This document shows, piece after piece, positions 17,871-26,760 of a stretch of 64,000 nt of DNA (position 1 is the stretch's first letter; each line of letters begins with the position of its first letter). The translations under genes and the position numbers were made by a program. The notes under the pieces are model-generated. The model made no database searches and had not been told where the DNA came from. It saw only the letters and a list, made by a program, of their open reading frames with translations. This DNA is from Pseudooceanicola atlanticus (GTDB lineage: Bacteria > Pseudomonadota > Alphaproteobacteria > Rhodobacterales > Rhodobacteraceae). Where the stretch lies: positions 62,001-126,000 of the forward strand of contig NZ_AQQX01000002.1 of assembly GCF_000768315.1 (NCBI RefSeq). The letters are read 5' to 3'.

Positions 17871-19490
17871 TCAGAACAGGCTGCCCTGCTCGGGCGGGGT
17901 GTCCTTGGGCGCTTTCGCCTTGGATTTCTTCGGCTTGGGCGCGGCTTTCGGATTGTCCTTGGGCGCGGCGGCCGGTTCGGGCGCGGTGGTCCCCATGGAG
18001 GGAGCGCCCAGCACGCCATCGGCGAATTCGATGGCCAGCGCGTCGGCCTTTTCGGCCTCGGCGCGGCGGGTCATCACCCGGCCCTCGCCATCCCGCACCA
18101 CGGCATAGCCGCGCGCCAGCGTCTGGCGGTAGCCCAGGGTTTCGCGCAGCCGGTCCAGCGCCTCGAGACGGTCGCGGCGGGCGGTCAGCCCGCGCTCCGC
18201 GACCTCGGCAAAGCGCGTTGAAAGACGCTCGAACGCCTCTGCCCGGCGGTCCAGCTCGCGCCGCAGCGGCGCCGGTTGCAAGCGTCCGCCCCAGTTTTCC
18301 AGGGCGCGGCGATGCTGGGTCGTGTTGCGGATCAGCGCGGTCGGCAGGCGGTCGGCCCGGTCGGACAGGCGCCCCCTCTCCTGCCCGATGCGGGCGCGCA
18401 GGGTGGCGGGGCGCAGCGAACCGCCAGCCTCGGACAGGGCGACGCGACGGCGGCCGACGCCCCGGATCAGCGCATTGGGCAGCCGGTCCGACCAGGTGTC
18501 CAGCCGCTGGCGCGCGCCCTCGGTCAGGGTTGCGGGGCGCGGCAGGGCGCGGGCCAGGTCGGTCAGGCGCTGCCGGCGCGAGGTCAGCGCATAGGCCTGC
18601 CCCCGGATCAGCCGGGCCTGCATGTCCGCAGCCCAGGCCAGCAGTTCGGACCGGACCGGCACGGCCAGTTCCGCCGCCGCCGTGGGCGTGGGCGCGCGAC
18701 GGTCCGAGACGAAGTCGATCAGCGTGGTGTCGGTTTCGTGGCCCACGGCCGAGACAAGCGGAATGTCACTGGCCGCCGCGGCGCGGGCGACGATTTCCTC
18801 GTTGAAGCCCCAGAGGTCCTCGATCGAGCCGCCGCCCCGCGCCACGATCAGCAGGTCGGGCCGTGGCACCTTGCCGCCCGGCGCGATGCGGTTGAAGCCT
18901 TCGATGGCCTTGGCCACCTGCGGCGCGCATTGCTGGCCCTGCACGGCGACGGGCCAGATCAGCACATGGGTCGGAAACCGGTCGCGCAGCCGGTGCAGGA
19001 TGTCCCGGATCACCGCGCCCGAGGGCGAAGTGACCACCCCGATCACCCGGGGCAGGTAGGGCAGCGGGCGCTTGAGTTCGGGGGCGAACAGTCCCTCGGC
19101 CTGCAGCATCTTCTTGCGCTTTTCCAGCAGCGCCATCAGCGCGCCGGCCCCCGCGGGTTCGACATTCTCAACGATCAGCTGGTATTTCGACTGGCCCGGG
19201 AAGGTGGTCATGCGGCCGGTGGCGATGACCTCCATCCCTTCCTCGGGCTGGACCTGCATCCGCGCGACCTGGCCCTTCCAGCTGACCGCCGCCAGAACCG
19301 AGCGGTCGTCCTTCAGGTCGAAATAGAGATGCCCAGACCGGGGCCGCGCGACCCTGCCGACCTCGGCCCGGACCCGGATATGGCCGAACTCGCCCTCGAT
19401 GGTGCGTTTGACCGCGCCCGACAGCTCCGAGACGGTGAATTCATGTGCATTGCCGCCGGGGCCGGCGGGCTCGTCCTCGAACATGTCCAT
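17871..19490 (-). CDS. xseA: Exodeoxyribonuclease VII large subunit
   Basis: A 539-residue subunit of ExoVII, which degrades single-stranded DNA from both ends to oligonucleotides. The N-terminal OB-fold (FTVSELSGAVKRTIEGEFG, GHLYFDLKD) is followed by the catalytic domain with FVSPSG-like VVTSPSGAVIRDILHRL, ARGGGSIEDLWGFN and SAVGHETDTTLIDFVSD, then a long coiled coil. The C-terminal 45 residues are Ala/Pro/Lys-rich and end PPEQGSLF. The start at 19490 (MDMFEDEP) is the family start; the frame stays open to 19958 only through the intergenic repeat region. It is divergent from purD. Confidence 0.95.
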   Translation of the reverse strand: MDMFEDEPAGPGGNAHEFTVSELSGAVKRTIEGEFGHIRVRAEVGRVARPRSGHLYFDLKDDRSVLAAVSWKGQVARMQVQPEEGMEVIATGRMTTFPGQSKYQLIVENVEPAGAGALMALLEKRKKMLQAEGLFAPELKRPLPYLPRVIGVVTSPSGAVIRDILHRLRDRFPTHVLIWPVAVQGQQCAPQVAKAIEGFNRIAPGGKVPRPDLLIVARGGGSIEDLWGFNEEIVARAAAASDIPLVSAVGHETDTTLIDFVSDRRAPTPTAAAELAVPVRSELLAWAADMQARLIRGQAYALTSRRQRLTDLARALPRPATLTEGARQRLDTWSDRLPNALIRGVGRRRVALSEAGGSLRPATLRARIGQERGRLSDRADRLPTALIRNTTQHRRALENWGGRLQPAPLRRELDRRAEAFERLSTRFAEVAERGLTARRDRLEALDRLRETLGYRQTLARGYAVVRDGEGRVMTRRAEAEKADALAIEFADGVLGAPSMGTTAPEPAAAPKDNPKAAPKPKKSKAKAPKDTPPEQGSLF

Positions 19491-20007
19491 CTGGGTCTCC
19501 GGTCTGCTTCGGGGGCAGTCTAGGGGTTGGGCGGAGGAGAGGCCAGAGGGGGCGGTCCGTCCCCAAACCGTGCGAGCGCCGTCCCGCGGGGTGGCGCCCT
19601 GACCGGTCCGCTGGTCTGCTTTTATGGTGCAATCTGCATCTTCGCAGTGGGCTAGGCGGTGCCTGCACCATAGCGCCGCCCCGTGGGGGCGGGACGGCGC
19701 TTGCACGGCGCCTACGGCTTGATTCCGTGCAGGGACTGAAGAGGAACCGTTCATCACGACGCCTTCAGACAATAGGTTGGCGCTATTGGCTGGGGACTTT
19801 CTAAGCCCAAGCCGGGGGAGCGCCGCCCTGTGGGGGCGGCATCGTCCATTGTCCTCGGACCGATGGCGGACAATGAACGATCGCTCGCACGGGGCCTTCG
19901 GCTTGATTCCGGGCGGGGCACCGAGCATTTGCCCCGCCCGCCCCCAAACCATTGCCAAAGCCCCCGACCGCCCCTAGAAACCGGCCAAGCAGAGCAAGGG
20001 GCCCTTC
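19491..20007. repeat. Intergenic repeat cluster between xseA and purD
   Basis: Three related GC-rich units occupy this 517-base gap: 19568-19600 (inverted), 19673-19730 and 19820-19914. They share GCGCCGCCC-GTGGGGGCGG followed by GCACGG and, in the last two, CGGCTTGATTCCG. Two large hairpins are present: TATGGTGCA (19623-19631) with TGCACCATA (19664-19672), and ATCGTCCATTGTCC (19841-19854) with GGACAATGAACGAT (19868-19881, one mismatch). The cluster looks like palindromic dispersed elements, not genes. Confidence 0.65.
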
Positions 20008-21273
20008 ATGAACATCCTGATCCTCGGCGGCGGCGGCCGCGAACATGCCCTTGCCTGGGCGGTGATGCAGAACCCGAAATGCGACAAACTGATCGTCGCG
20101 CCGGGCAATGCGGGGATCGCGAAGATCGCGGAATGCGCCTCCATCGACATCGAGGACGGCGCGGCCACCACGACCTTCTGCGAGGAAAATGCCATCGATT
20201 TCATCATCGTCGGCCCCGAGGCGCCGTTGGCCGCCGGTGTCGCCGATGATCTGCGTCGCGCCGGGTTCCTCGTCTTCGGGCCGTCGAAAGAGGCGGCGAA
20301 ACTCGAGGCCTCCAAGGCCTTCACCAAGGAAATCTGCGACGCCGCGAACGCCCCCACGGCCGCCTATGCACGCTTCACCGAGGCCGCGCCCGCCCGTGAC
20401 TACATCCACCAGCAGGGCGCGCCCATCGTGGTCAAGGCCGATGGCCTGGCCGCCGGCAAGGGTGTCATCGTCGCCATGACCGAGGACGAGGCGCTGGCCG
20501 CCATCGACGACATGTTCGGCGGTGAGTTCGGCGCCGCCGGGGCGGAGGTCGTGATCGAGGAATTCATGGAGGGCGAGGAAGCGTCGTTCTTCGTGCTCTG
20601 CGACGGCGAGAACGCCCTGCCCATCGGCACGGCCCAGGATCACAAGCGCGCCTTCGACGGCGACGAAGGCCCCAATACCGGCGGCATGGGCGCCTATTCA
20701 CCCGCCCCCGTGCTGACCCAGGCGTTGCAGGACCAGGTGATGGAGCAGATCATCTACCCCACCCTGCGCGAGATGGCCGCCCGTGGCACGCCTTACGAAG
20801 GCGTCCTCTATGCCGGGCTGATGATCAAGGACGGCCAGGCGCGACTGGTGGAATACAATTGCCGCTTCGGCGACCCGGAATGCCAGGTGCTGATGCTGCG
20901 GCTGGGGGCCCAGGCCTTCGACCTGATCCATGCCGCCGCCGAAAAGCGGTTGGACACGGCCCGCGTCAACTGGGCCGACGATCACGCGATGACCGTCGTG
21001 CTGGCCGCCGAGGGCTATCCCGGCAGCTATGACAAGGGGACCGAAATCCGTGGCCTGGACGACCTGGTCGACACCTCGTGGGAGGTCTGTTTCCACGCCG
21101 GCACCCGCGCCGAGGGCGGCAAGGTCCTGGCCAATGGCGGCCGCGTCCTGAACGCCACCGCGCGGGGCGATACGCTGCAACAGGCGCGCGAGCGCGCCTA
21201 TGCCATGGTCGAGGCGATCGACTGGCCGGAAGGGTTCCACCGCTCCGATATCGGCTGGCGCGTGCTGGGCTGA
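20008..21273 (+). CDS. purD: Phosphoribosylamine--glycine ligase (GAR synthetase)
   Basis: A 421-residue ATP-grasp enzyme performing the second step of de novo purine synthesis, joining glycine to phosphoribosylamine. It begins with the family signature MNILILGGGGREHALAW, carries the ATP-grasp core (VKADGLAAGKGVIVA, EEFMEGEEASFF) and the metal-binding region YNCRFGDPECQ. Length matches the family. It is divergent from xseA, a pairing found in many alphaproteobacteria. Confidence 0.97.
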   Translation: MNILILGGGGREHALAWAVMQNPKCDKLIVAPGNAGIAKIAECASIDIEDGAATTTFCEENAIDFIIVGPEAPLAAGVADDLRRAGFLVFGPSKEAAKLEASKAFTKEICDAANAPTAAYARFTEAAPARDYIHQQGAPIVVKADGLAAGKGVIVAMTEDEALAAIDDMFGGEFGAAGAEVVIEEFMEGEEASFFVLCDGENALPIGTAQDHKRAFDGDEGPNTGGMGAYSPAPVLTQALQDQVMEQIIYPTLREMAARGTPYEGVLYAGLMIKDGQARLVEYNCRFGDPECQVLMLRLGAQAFDLIHAAAEKRLDTARVNWADDHAMTVVLAAEGYPGSYDKGTEIRGLDDLVDTSWEVCFHAGTRAEGGKVLANGGRVLNATARGDTLQQARERAYAMVEAIDWPEGFHRSDIGWRVLG

Positions 21274-21277
21274 TCCG

Positions 21278-22276
21278 ATGCAGCGCGTCTGGATCGGCAC
21301 GTCGAGCATCACGCCCGAGAACACGACCTCGCGCTACCTGTCCGCGAATTCCGCGCTGGTGGCGGCGCTCCTGTCCCCGGCGATGCCCCGGATCGTCACC
21401 CGGTTCGGCGCGCCCCGCCCTGTCGAGGGCGGCTTCGACGTGTTCGACCTGGACGCCCCCGATGGCCCGGGCCGCGATGTCGATGCGATCCGCGACCGCC
21501 TGCCCTTCATCGCCGATCTGCCGGGCCTGGCCGCCGCGCTGGCCGAGGATCGGGAGGGGCAGCGGCTGCGCTCGGTCTTCTTCGTGCTCAGCGAGGAGGA
21601 TCCCAGGCGCGTCTCGGACGGTTGCGTGACCATCACCGACGTGATCGACGTGGACCTGGCGGTCGAGGTCGAAGCCCCCGGGGACGAGGAAACCGGCCCC
21701 ACCGGTTTCCTGCACCGCCCCGGAGAGCCCTTCGCCATCGCCTTCAAACCCGCCCTGCTGAGCGGGTCCAAGACCTGGCAAGTGCAGGGCAACATGCTGA
21801 CCGGGCCGCAGGGGCCGCTGGACCTGACACAGGTGACCGAGGTCGGACTGAGCCAGACCCACCTGCGCAGCAGCGTGATCCGCGAAACAACGCTGATCCA
21901 CCTGCATGGTCGGTTCCGGATCGGCTGCAACGGCACCACCACCAAGGGCGCGGACATGCGGGGCCTTGGCCTGCTGACCGACGCGATCCTGTCCGAGCTT
22001 GCGGTGATCAACCCCGACCTGCCGGTGCATATGGGCTATCTTGGTGGGCAGCGGGTGGCGATGTTCATCGTCGGGATCCTCACCGCGCTCTTCGCGCTCG
22101 GCATGGGGATCGCACTGATGGCGGGCAGCGGGCGCGCCGGGTTCGAGATCGTGATCGTGCTGATCGGCATGCTGCTCTTCGGGGCGATGCTGACCTGGCA
22201 GAACGCGCCGTGGCGCAAGGTGCCGTCCCTGCCGGTGTCGCTGGCCCCGGTGATCCTGGCGGCGCGGCGGCGCTAG
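21278..22276 (+). CDS. Hypothetical membrane-anchored protein
   Basis: A 332-residue protein I do not recognise. The N-terminal 240 residues are soluble-looking and lightly acidic; two TM segments follow (AMFIVGILTALFALGMGIAL about 263-283 and IVIVLIGMLLFGAMLTW about 290-306), then a short cytoplasmic tail. It starts 4 bases after the purD stop, so it may be cotranscribed. An open frame reaches back to 21200 inside purD, but the start at 21278 fits gene packing. Function unknown. Confidence 0.6.
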   Translation: MQRVWIGTSSITPENTTSRYLSANSALVAALLSPAMPRIVTRFGAPRPVEGGFDVFDLDAPDGPGRDVDAIRDRLPFIADLPGLAAALAEDREGQRLRSVFFVLSEEDPRRVSDGCVTITDVIDVDLAVEVEAPGDEETGPTGFLHRPGEPFAIAFKPALLSGSKTWQVQGNMLTGPQGPLDLTQVTEVGLSQTHLRSSVIRETTLIHLHGRFRIGCNGTTTKGADMRGLGLLTDAILSELAVINPDLPVHMGYLGGQRVAMFIVGILTALFALGMGIALMAGSGRAGFEIVIVLIGMLLFGAMLTWQNAPWRKVPSLPVSLAPVILAARRR

Positions 22277-22283
22277 GGCGCCG

Positions 22284-23095
22284 TCACGGAAAGGCGCAGT
22301 CCAGCGCGCGGGCCAGGTCCGACGGGTCGGTATAGGGGCCAAGCGCGCGGCTGCGATAGGTGCCGTCCGACCAGGCAATGGCCCGGACCTCGCGCCAGTC
22401 GCCCGAGGCCACGATCAGCTCCGGCCCCGCGCCGCAATCGCGCAGCCCGCCGGGGATGTGATCCCAGCCGATGCGATGGTTGGTCAGGCCGGGCAGCGTG
22501 GCAACCTCGCGCAGCGCGCCGTCCTCGAACCGCCAGATGCGCAGGGTCTTGGCCAGGTGGGGGCGGTCGATATAGGCGAACTCCACCGCGCCGTCGCCAT
22601 CGAGGTCGCCCGCCCCGATCGGGGCCAGCCAGCGGTTGGACTGCCCGATGAACGGCGTCGCGGCGATCAGCCCCCCGCCATCGTACAGCGCCATCCGCGC
22701 GCCCTGACGCAGATCGCTTTCCACCACCAGCGCGGCGCGACGGCCGCTGGCGTCGATCTCGACGATGCGGGGAGAGAGGTCTTCGAAAACGCGGGTCTCA
22801 GGCAGTCGGATCACCCTCCTGGCCAGGCGCAGCGCGGCACAGCCGGGGCAGGTGTCGACGGACAGTTCCAGCGTGCCCCATTCCAGCGCGTCGCCCAGCA
22901 CGCCATGGGCGTATCGGGCGGTCGGTTCGCCATATTGGGCGCGGATGATCGGGTCGGTCTGCCCCCCCTGCGCCATGGCGAGCACGGCCGGCCAAAGGGC
23001 GCCCGCAACGGCCGCCACACGGGCAGCGGCCCGCAAGGCGCGGCGGGCGGACCGTCGCGACGGGCGAGACGACAGACGCCGCGCCCCTTCGATCA

Positions 23096-23096
<1 letters not shown>
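22284..23096 (-). CDS. Secreted VCBS/FG-GAP-like protein of unknown function
   Basis: A 270-residue protein with an Arg-rich N-terminus and a signal peptide (AAARVAAVAGALWPAVLAMA, ending near residue 43). The mature part has one FG-GAP/VCBS-type motif (GAGDLDGDGAVEFAYID), an Asp-rich calcium-binding loop, in a context of short beta strands resembling a beta-propeller. It overlaps the ferredoxin stop as ATGA at 23096, implying coupling, but no functional link is evident. It converges on the hypothetical membrane gene with a 7-base gap. Confidence 0.6.
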
Positions 23097-23539
<443 letters not shown>

Positions 23540-23544
23540 TCATC

Positions 23545-23961
23545 ATGCGCCCGCATCCGACCACGCCGCCCCCCTTTCCCGATCCGCGCCGGCCCGATCC
23601 CTATCCCTGGCCGCGCCCGCCCGCCTGCCTGCCCGCCGCGCTGCTGGACCGGCCGCCGCAGGGCGCGCGCGTCGCCGTGGCCGGGCTGGTGATCCTGCGC
23701 CAGCGGCCGGGCACCGCCAAGGGGGTGATCTTCATCACGCTGGAGGACGAGACCGGGGTGGTGAACGTGATCGTCTGGCGCAAGCTCTATGAACAATTCC
23801 GCCGCGCCGTGATCTCGGGGCGGATGCTGCGGGTCACCGGGCGGCTGCAACGCGAGAACGAGGTGACCCATATCATCGCCGAACGGGTCGAGGATATCTC
23901 GCCCATGCTGGACGACCTGCTGCGCCCCGGCGGACCGGGCGACCGGATGCCCGCCGGCTGA
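23545..23961 (+). CDS. SOS-regulated OB-fold protein resembling the C-terminus of error-prone polymerase DnaE2
   Basis: A 138-residue protein with a Pro/Arg-rich first 40 residues, then a complete OB-fold strongly reminiscent of the C-terminal domain of DnaE2: VAGLVILRQRPGTAKGVIF, ITLEDETGVVNVIVW, LYEQFRR and a terminal VTHIIAERVED. DnaE2 is usually about 1000 residues; none of its PHP, palm or finger regions is present here. An exact LexA box lies 5 bases upstream of the ATG. Either a deletion has joined the SOS promoter of an imuAB-dnaE2 cassette to the polymerase's tail, or the domain has become an independent SOS protein. I cannot tell which. Confidence 0.7.
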   Translation: MRPHPTTPPPFPDPRRPDPYPWPRPPACLPAALLDRPPQGARVAVAGLVILRQRPGTAKGVIFITLEDETGVVNVIVWRKLYEQFRRAVISGRMLRVTGRLQRENEVTHIIAERVEDISPMLDDLLRPGGPGDRMPAG

Positions 23962-24092
23962 GGCTGGCCGGGGCGCCGCCCCACGCCCGTCCTCGTCACA
24001 GCCCCCGTCGCACAAGGCTTCCGCGGCGCTGCAAAAGCGGGTAGAATGCCGCCAAACGGCATCAGACCGACGAGCAGCAAAGGCACGCCGCC

Positions 24093-24644
24093 ATGACCCA
24101 GACCAGATGGTCCGCCCCGACAGCCGCCGTGGCGTTGATCCTGCTTGCGGCCTGCGAAGCAGCCCTGCCCGTGCCCGGCATCGGCGAACCCGACGTGATC
24201 CAGCTGCGCGGCACGCCGCCACCCGGATCGCCCGCCGGCGCCTGCTGGGGCCGCGAGGCACAGCCCGCCGTCGTGGAAACCGTCACCGAACAGGTCATGC
24301 TGCAACCCGCCCAGGTCCGCGCCGACGGCACGGTCGAGGCACCGGCGATCTACAAGACCGAAACCCGCCAGGCGATCGTGTCCGAACGCAAGGAATTGTG
24401 GTTCCGCACCCCCTGCGAGGCCGAGCTGACGCCCGACGTGATCTCGTCCCTGCAACGGGCGCTACAGGCCCGCGGGCTCTATTCCGGCGCGATCAACGGC
24501 GAGATGGACCGCCCCACCCGCCGCGGCGTGCGCAAGTACCAGGCGCCCCTGGGGCTGGACAGCGGGATCCTGTCGCTGGCGGCCGCCCGCAAGCTGGGGC
24601 TGAGCGTGGTGGACACGCCGACCGACCCGACCGCCGAGGGCTAG
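24093..24644 (+). CDS. Peptidoglycan-binding lipoprotein
   Basis: A 183-residue lipoprotein: hydrophobic leader with a lipobox (LILLAAC, Cys21 as the lipidated residue) and a C-terminal peptidoglycan-binding domain type 1 at about residues 112-165 (LQRALQARGLYSGAINGEMDRP followed by the RRGVRKYQ segment; shown in parts). The middle contains a repeated AVVETVTEQVML-like segment. It would anchor in a membrane leaflet and touch murein. A hairpin terminator follows 40 bases after its stop. Confidence 0.78.
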   Translation: MTQTRWSAPTAAVALILLAACEAALPVPGIGEPDVIQLRGTPPPGSPAGACWGREAQPAVVETVTEQVMLQPAQVRADGTVEAPAIYKTETRQAIVSERKELWFRTPCEAELTPDVISSLQRALQARGLYSGAINGEMDRPTRRGVRKYQAPLGLDSGILSLAAARKLGLSVVDTPTDPTAEG

Positions 24645-24684
24645 GGCACGGGGTCTACGCCCCCCTTCCCGATCACCGCACATG

Positions 24685-24725
24685 AAAAAAGGGGCCGCTG
24701 TTTCCAGCGGCCCCGTTCTCTTTGC
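24685..24725. terminator. Bidirectional terminator between the lipoprotein gene and degP
   Basis: A perfect 10-bp stem, GGGGCCGCTG (24691-24700) and CAGCGGCCCC (24705-24714), with a TTTC loop. It is flanked by AAAAAA on the left and a T-rich GTTCTCTTT on the right, so it can end transcription of the rightward lipoprotein gene and, more strongly, of the leftward degP gene. Confidence 0.88.
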
Positions 24726-24756
24726 AGTCCGGTGCTTTTCGCAGAACCTGGCGCGA

Positions 24757-26238
24757 TCACTCTTCGGCGATCGGCAGGGCCACGAAGCGCGGCTCGCCCT
24801 GGCGGCGGATCAGCAGCAGGATTGACTTGCGACCGGCCTCGCGTGCTTCTTCCACGCGGGTTTCCAGGTCGGCGATTGTTTCCAGTTTCTGCTGACCGGC
24901 TTCGGTGATCAGATCACCGGCACGCAGGCCTTTTTCATAGGCTTCCGACATCTCGTCCACGTCGCGCACGATCAGGCCGTCGGCATCGGGGTCGATGTCC
25001 AGCTGTTCGGCCAGTTCCGGCGTGACCGACGACAGCGACATGCCCATCAGGTCCTTCTCCATCGGGGTGGATTCGCCCGGCTGTGCGGCGGGGACCGCTT
25101 CGGCCTCTGCCTCTTCGCGGCGGCCCAGGGTGACGCGCAGGGTCTGGGTTTCCCCGTCGCGCATCACGGTCACGCGGACCGTCTTGCCGACCTGGGTGTT
25201 GCCCACCTGGCGGACCAGGCCGCGGGTATCCTCGACCTCGACACCATCGAAGGAGGTGATGACGTCACCCGCTTCCATGCCGGCATCCATCGCCGGTCCT
25301 TCCGGCACGTCCGACACGAGCGCACCGCTGGCCGAAGCCAGGCCCATGGCGTCGGCCATGTCCTCGGTCACGTCCTGGATGCGCACGCCCAGCCAGCCAC
25401 GGCGGGTTTCACCGTATTGCTGCAGCTGGTCGACCACGCCCTTCACGACGTTTGACGCCATGGAGAAGCCGATCCCGATGGAGCCGCCATTGGGCGACAG
25501 GATCGCGGTGTTCACGCCGATCACCTCACCGTCGAGGTTGAAGAGCGGACCGCCGGAGTTGCCGCGGTTGATGGCGGCGTCGGTCTGGATGTAGTCGTCA
25601 TAGGTGCCCGAAAGCGCCCGGTTGCGCGCCGACACGATGCCCGCGGAGACCGAGAAGCCCTGGCCCAGCGGGTTGCCCATGGCCACGACCCAGTCGCCAA
25701 CGCGGGCCAGGTCGCTATCGCCGAAATTGACGAAGGGCAACGGTTCATCGGTTTCGACCTTCAGCAGGGCGATGTCGGTCTTTTCGTCGGTGCCGACCAG
25801 TTCGGCGTCCAGTTCGTCGCCGTTGAAGAACTCGATCGTGATCTCGTCCGCGCCTTCGATGACGTGGTTGTTGGTGACGATGAAGCCATCCTCGGAAATC
25901 ACGAAGCCGGAGCCCAGGGCGGAGGAGCGGCGCGGCGCGCGCTCACCGCGGTTGCGGTCCTGGAATTCACGGAAGAAATCCTCGAACGGGGATCCTTCGG
26001 GGACGATGGGCGAGCCTTCGTCGCGTCCCGCCACCGTGGTGGCCGTGGTGATGTTGACGACCGCCGGGCTGAACCGGTCGGCCAGGTCGGCAAAGCTTTC
26101 GGGCCGTGCCATGGCCTGAATGGCCTGGGTCAGCACCAGAAGCGTCGCCAGTGTCAGGGTCCAGAAGGCACGCGCCGAAATCGCGGGTTGTCGCGATTGC
26201 GTGGCGGCTTGGGCCCGGGAAACTGCCTGATGTGTCAC
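24757..26238 (-). CDS. degP: Do/HtrA family periplasmic serine protease
   Basis: A 493-residue periplasmic protease/chaperone. A signal anchor (FWTLTLATLLVLTQAIQAMA) is followed by the trypsin-like domain with catalytic His125 (TNNHVIEG), Asp155 (KTDIALLK) and Ser228 (GNSGGP), then two PDZ domains (about residues 275-365 and 395-485). It degrades or refolds misfolded envelope proteins. I chose a GTG start at 26238 because AGGAG sits 8 bases upstream; the frame continues to 26292 without a ribosome site. It follows DUF2065, hflC and hflK on the same strand but has a 324-base gap and probably its own promoter. Confidence 0.95.
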   Translation of the reverse strand: MTHQAVSRAQAATQSRQPAISARAFWTLTLATLLVLTQAIQAMARPESFADLADRFSPAVVNITTATTVAGRDEGSPIVPEGSPFEDFFREFQDRNRGERAPRRSSALGSGFVISEDGFIVTNNHVIEGADEITIEFFNGDELDAELVGTDEKTDIALLKVETDEPLPFVNFGDSDLARVGDWVVAMGNPLGQGFSVSAGIVSARNRALSGTYDDYIQTDAAINRGNSGGPLFNLDGEVIGVNTAILSPNGGSIGIGFSMASNVVKGVVDQLQQYGETRRGWLGVRIQDVTEDMADAMGLASASGALVSDVPEGPAMDAGMEAGDVITSFDGVEVEDTRGLVRQVGNTQVGKTVRVTVMRDGETQTLRVTLGRREEAEAEAVPAAQPGESTPMEKDLMGMSLSSVTPELAEQLDIDPDADGLIVRDVDEMSEAYEKGLRAGDLITEAGQQKLETIADLETRVEEAREAGRKSILLLIRRQGEPRFVALPIAEE

Positions 26239-26562
26239 TCCCGTATCTCCTCTTGGTAGGTGATGCACTGCACCCCGTGCTGTCGGGGGCATCTCGCTCT
26301 GTCATGCAATGTAGGGTCGCATGGCCGCAACTCAAAGCCAATCGCGCAGTGACAAGTGACCGTGATTGTCACGTGATACCGCCGATGCCCCGCAGGGAGC
26401 GGTGACGCGCTTGGCCAATCCCTTGAAAACAGGACCCTGCGCGGCACGCTAGGGCGTCATCGTTTAAGAAGCGTAACCCCCGCCTCGAAGCCATCGCCCC
26501 GGGCGATATCCCTGACGCGCAAGGACAATCGTCCCGCCTTGCCGGTCGAGCCGGGCCAGCCC
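26239..26562 (-). promoter_or_regulatory. degP upstream region with candidate promoter and inverted repeat
   Basis: This 324-base gap before degP contains a candidate sigma-70 promoter on the minus strand: -35 TTGAGT (26335-26330), 16-base spacer, -10 TACATT (26313-26308). Just upstream lies GTGACA (26349-26354) with TGTCAC (26367-26372), a 6-bp inverted repeat with a 12-base centre, placed about -47 to -70 where an activator of an envelope-stress response could bind. The repeat is seen; the promoter and role are inferred. Confidence 0.35.
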
Positions 26563-26760
26563 TCAGGCGCCCAGCATCTTGGCCGCCCAGACCAGAACGA
26601 CACCGGCCGTGATGGCGATCAGGCCGATCACGCGGCGCTGATCCTCGGCCATGAGGCGGAGCATCTCAAGCATCCGCTCGATAAGCGAAGGGGCCAGCGC
26701 ATAGGCCAGCCCCTCCACGATCAGTACCAGCCCGAGAGCCAGAAGCGCCGTTCCGATCAT
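26563..26760 (-). CDS. DUF2065 small membrane protein
   Basis: A 65-residue inner-membrane protein with two TM helices (TALLALGLVLIVEGLAYAL about 4-22 and VIGLIAITAGVVLVWAA about 44-60), matching DUF2065 (YjeT type). It is translationally coupled to hflC (ATGA overlap at 26757-26760) and sits in the conserved hflK-hflC-DUF2065-degP order. Function is unknown, but its constant company with the FtsH modulators HflKC suggests a role in membrane protein quality control. Confidence 0.88.
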   Translation of the reverse strand: MIGTALLALGLVLIVEGLAYALAPSLIERMLEMLRLMAEDQRRVIGLIAITAGVVLVWAAKMLGA

